This document shows, in pieces, positions 5,465 through 5,700 of a stretch of 5,700 bases of DNA. Position numbers and translations under genes: made by a program. Below the pieces are notes generated by a model. It was not told where the DNA came from. It did not search any database and saw only the letters and a program-made list of their open reading frames with translations. How positions within the stretch are numbered: position 1 is the first letter of the stretch; the number at the start of each line of letters is the position of its first letter. The stretch comes from JAAYKM01 sp964408155 (GTDB taxonomy: Bacteria; Desulfobacterota; Syntrophia; Syntrophales; JAAYKM01). The DNA lies in assembly GCA_964408155.1 (NCBI GenBank), contig CAYOYJ010000145.1, forward strand, positions 1 through 5,700, in the 5' to 3' direction.

Positions 5465-5700
5465 ACGCTCTCTCCCGCTCTTGGATACGATCCGAGGACC
5501 TTCACAAAAGTGGTCATCGTCTTTAAATGATTGAGACAGTCATCAATGCACGGGTCTCTTTCGTGGCCGCAGAAATCTGCAAAAAACAGATATTCCCATA
5601 ATCGATGCGTCAGCGGGTAGGACTAGATTTGCAAGAGGTTGATCTCACGATCAGCAACGGCTCCCAGGGCACTATGCAATGCGACGGCTGAGTGCGTGGA
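5461..5700 (-). pseudogene. pheA: Prephenate dehydratase (PheA) 3' end, ACT domain, interrupted by in-frame amber codon; partial
   Basis: This is the C-terminal end of prephenate dehydratase, which converts prephenate to phenylpyruvate for phenylalanine synthesis; the catalytic part lies beyond the right edge. The visible frame reads as an ACT regulatory domain: a REINLLQI segment, then RLWEYLFFADFCGHERDP, ending in VKVLGSYPRAGESV, matching the usual PheA tail (EY-FF-D--GH...-KVLGSYPRA). TAG at 5625..5623 interrupts it exactly where family members carry the Glu of ESRP; the next residues are S-Y-P instead of S-R-P. The GALV-type motif is also altered, with Val (5685..5683) at the Gly position. 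The 53 codons after TAG stay open to TGA at 5463..5461, which overlaps the aroD ATG in an ATGA. Identity is secure. Whether this is a true nonsense mutation, readthrough or a sequence error cannot be settled here. If the amber terminates translation, the product loses most of its ACT domain and probably its phenylalanine feedback control. Confidence 0.75.
5472..5476 (-). promoter_or_regulatory. Ribosome binding site of aroD
   Basis: GGGAG within the last codons of pheA, 7 bases before ATG 5464. It allows aroD to be translated even if ribosomes stop early at the amber codon 160 bases upstream, although coupling to the pheA stop would then be lost. Confidence 0.65.

Larger units (their letters stand above)
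117..5700 (-). other. Aromatic amino acid biosynthesis operon (pheA-aroD-aroE-aroA-aroK-aroC-tyrA)
   Basis: Seven consecutive co-directional genes with junctions of -4 (pheA/aroD), +3 or +24 (aroD/aroE, depending on the start), +6 (aroE/aroA), -8 (aroA/aroK), +62 (aroK/aroC) and -4 (aroC/tyrA). They supply dehydroquinate-to-chorismate conversion and both prephenate branches. The spacing supports one polycistronic message and translational coupling. Steps 1 and 2 of the pathway are missing from the window. No promoter was recognised, so transcription probably begins to the right of base 5700. Single-transcript status is inferred from spacing. Confidence 0.85.

Noticed and set aside
1..5700. 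CRISPR arrays, insertion sequences, tRNA/rRNA genes, riboswitches, defence genes
   Set aside because: No repeats with regular spacing, transposase-like frames or structured RNA signatures were seen; almost every base is accounted for by the aromatic operon.

Overview
The window is a stretch of one tightly packed, minus-strand operon for aromatic amino acid biosynthesis. Reading in the direction of transcription (right to left) it holds: the 3' end of pheA (prephenate dehydratase, ACT domain only, entering from beyond base 5700), aroD (type I 3-dehydroquinate dehydratase), aroE (shikimate dehydrogenase), aroA (EPSP synthase), aroK (shikimate kinase), aroC (chorismate synthase) and tyrA (monofunctional prephenate dehydrogenase). 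The last ~115 bases may contain the start of a further gene running off the left edge. Nothing on the plus strand looks like a real gene.

Together the genes cover shikimate-pathway steps 3 to 7 (dehydroquinate to chorismate) and both branches that use chorismate-derived prephenate (to phenylpyruvate via PheA and to 4-hydroxyphenylpyruvate via TyrA). The first two steps (DAHP synthase and dehydroquinate synthase, or their archaeal-type replacements) are not in the window. Genes overlap by 4 to 8 bases (pheA/aroD, aroA/aroK, aroC/tyrA) or are 3 to 6 bases apart (aroD/aroE, aroE/aroA). The only real spacer is 62 bases, between aroK and aroC. No terminator or convincing promoter is visible, so the promoter is presumably to the right of the window.

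The organism is bacterial. The pheA-aroD-aroE-aroA-aroK-aroC-tyrA order and the protein style suggest a delta-proteobacterial (Desulfobacterota-like) sulfate reducer or syntroph. This is an inference from gene order and family resemblance, not a database result.

The most notable observation is an in-frame amber codon (TAG, 5625..5623) in pheA. It sits where the ACT domain normally has the Glu of its ESRP phenylalanine-binding motif, and recognisable ACT sequence continues for 53 codons after it to a TGA that overlaps the aroD start. Other points are an aroD lacking the usual Glu-Gly-Gly loop, non-consensus residues in the PEP/glyphosate loop of AroA, and a TyrA that resembles the dehydrogenase half of the enterobacterial T-protein but has no chorismate mutase half. 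Apart from these, the window is a conventional metabolic operon; I see no sign of a new kind of system.
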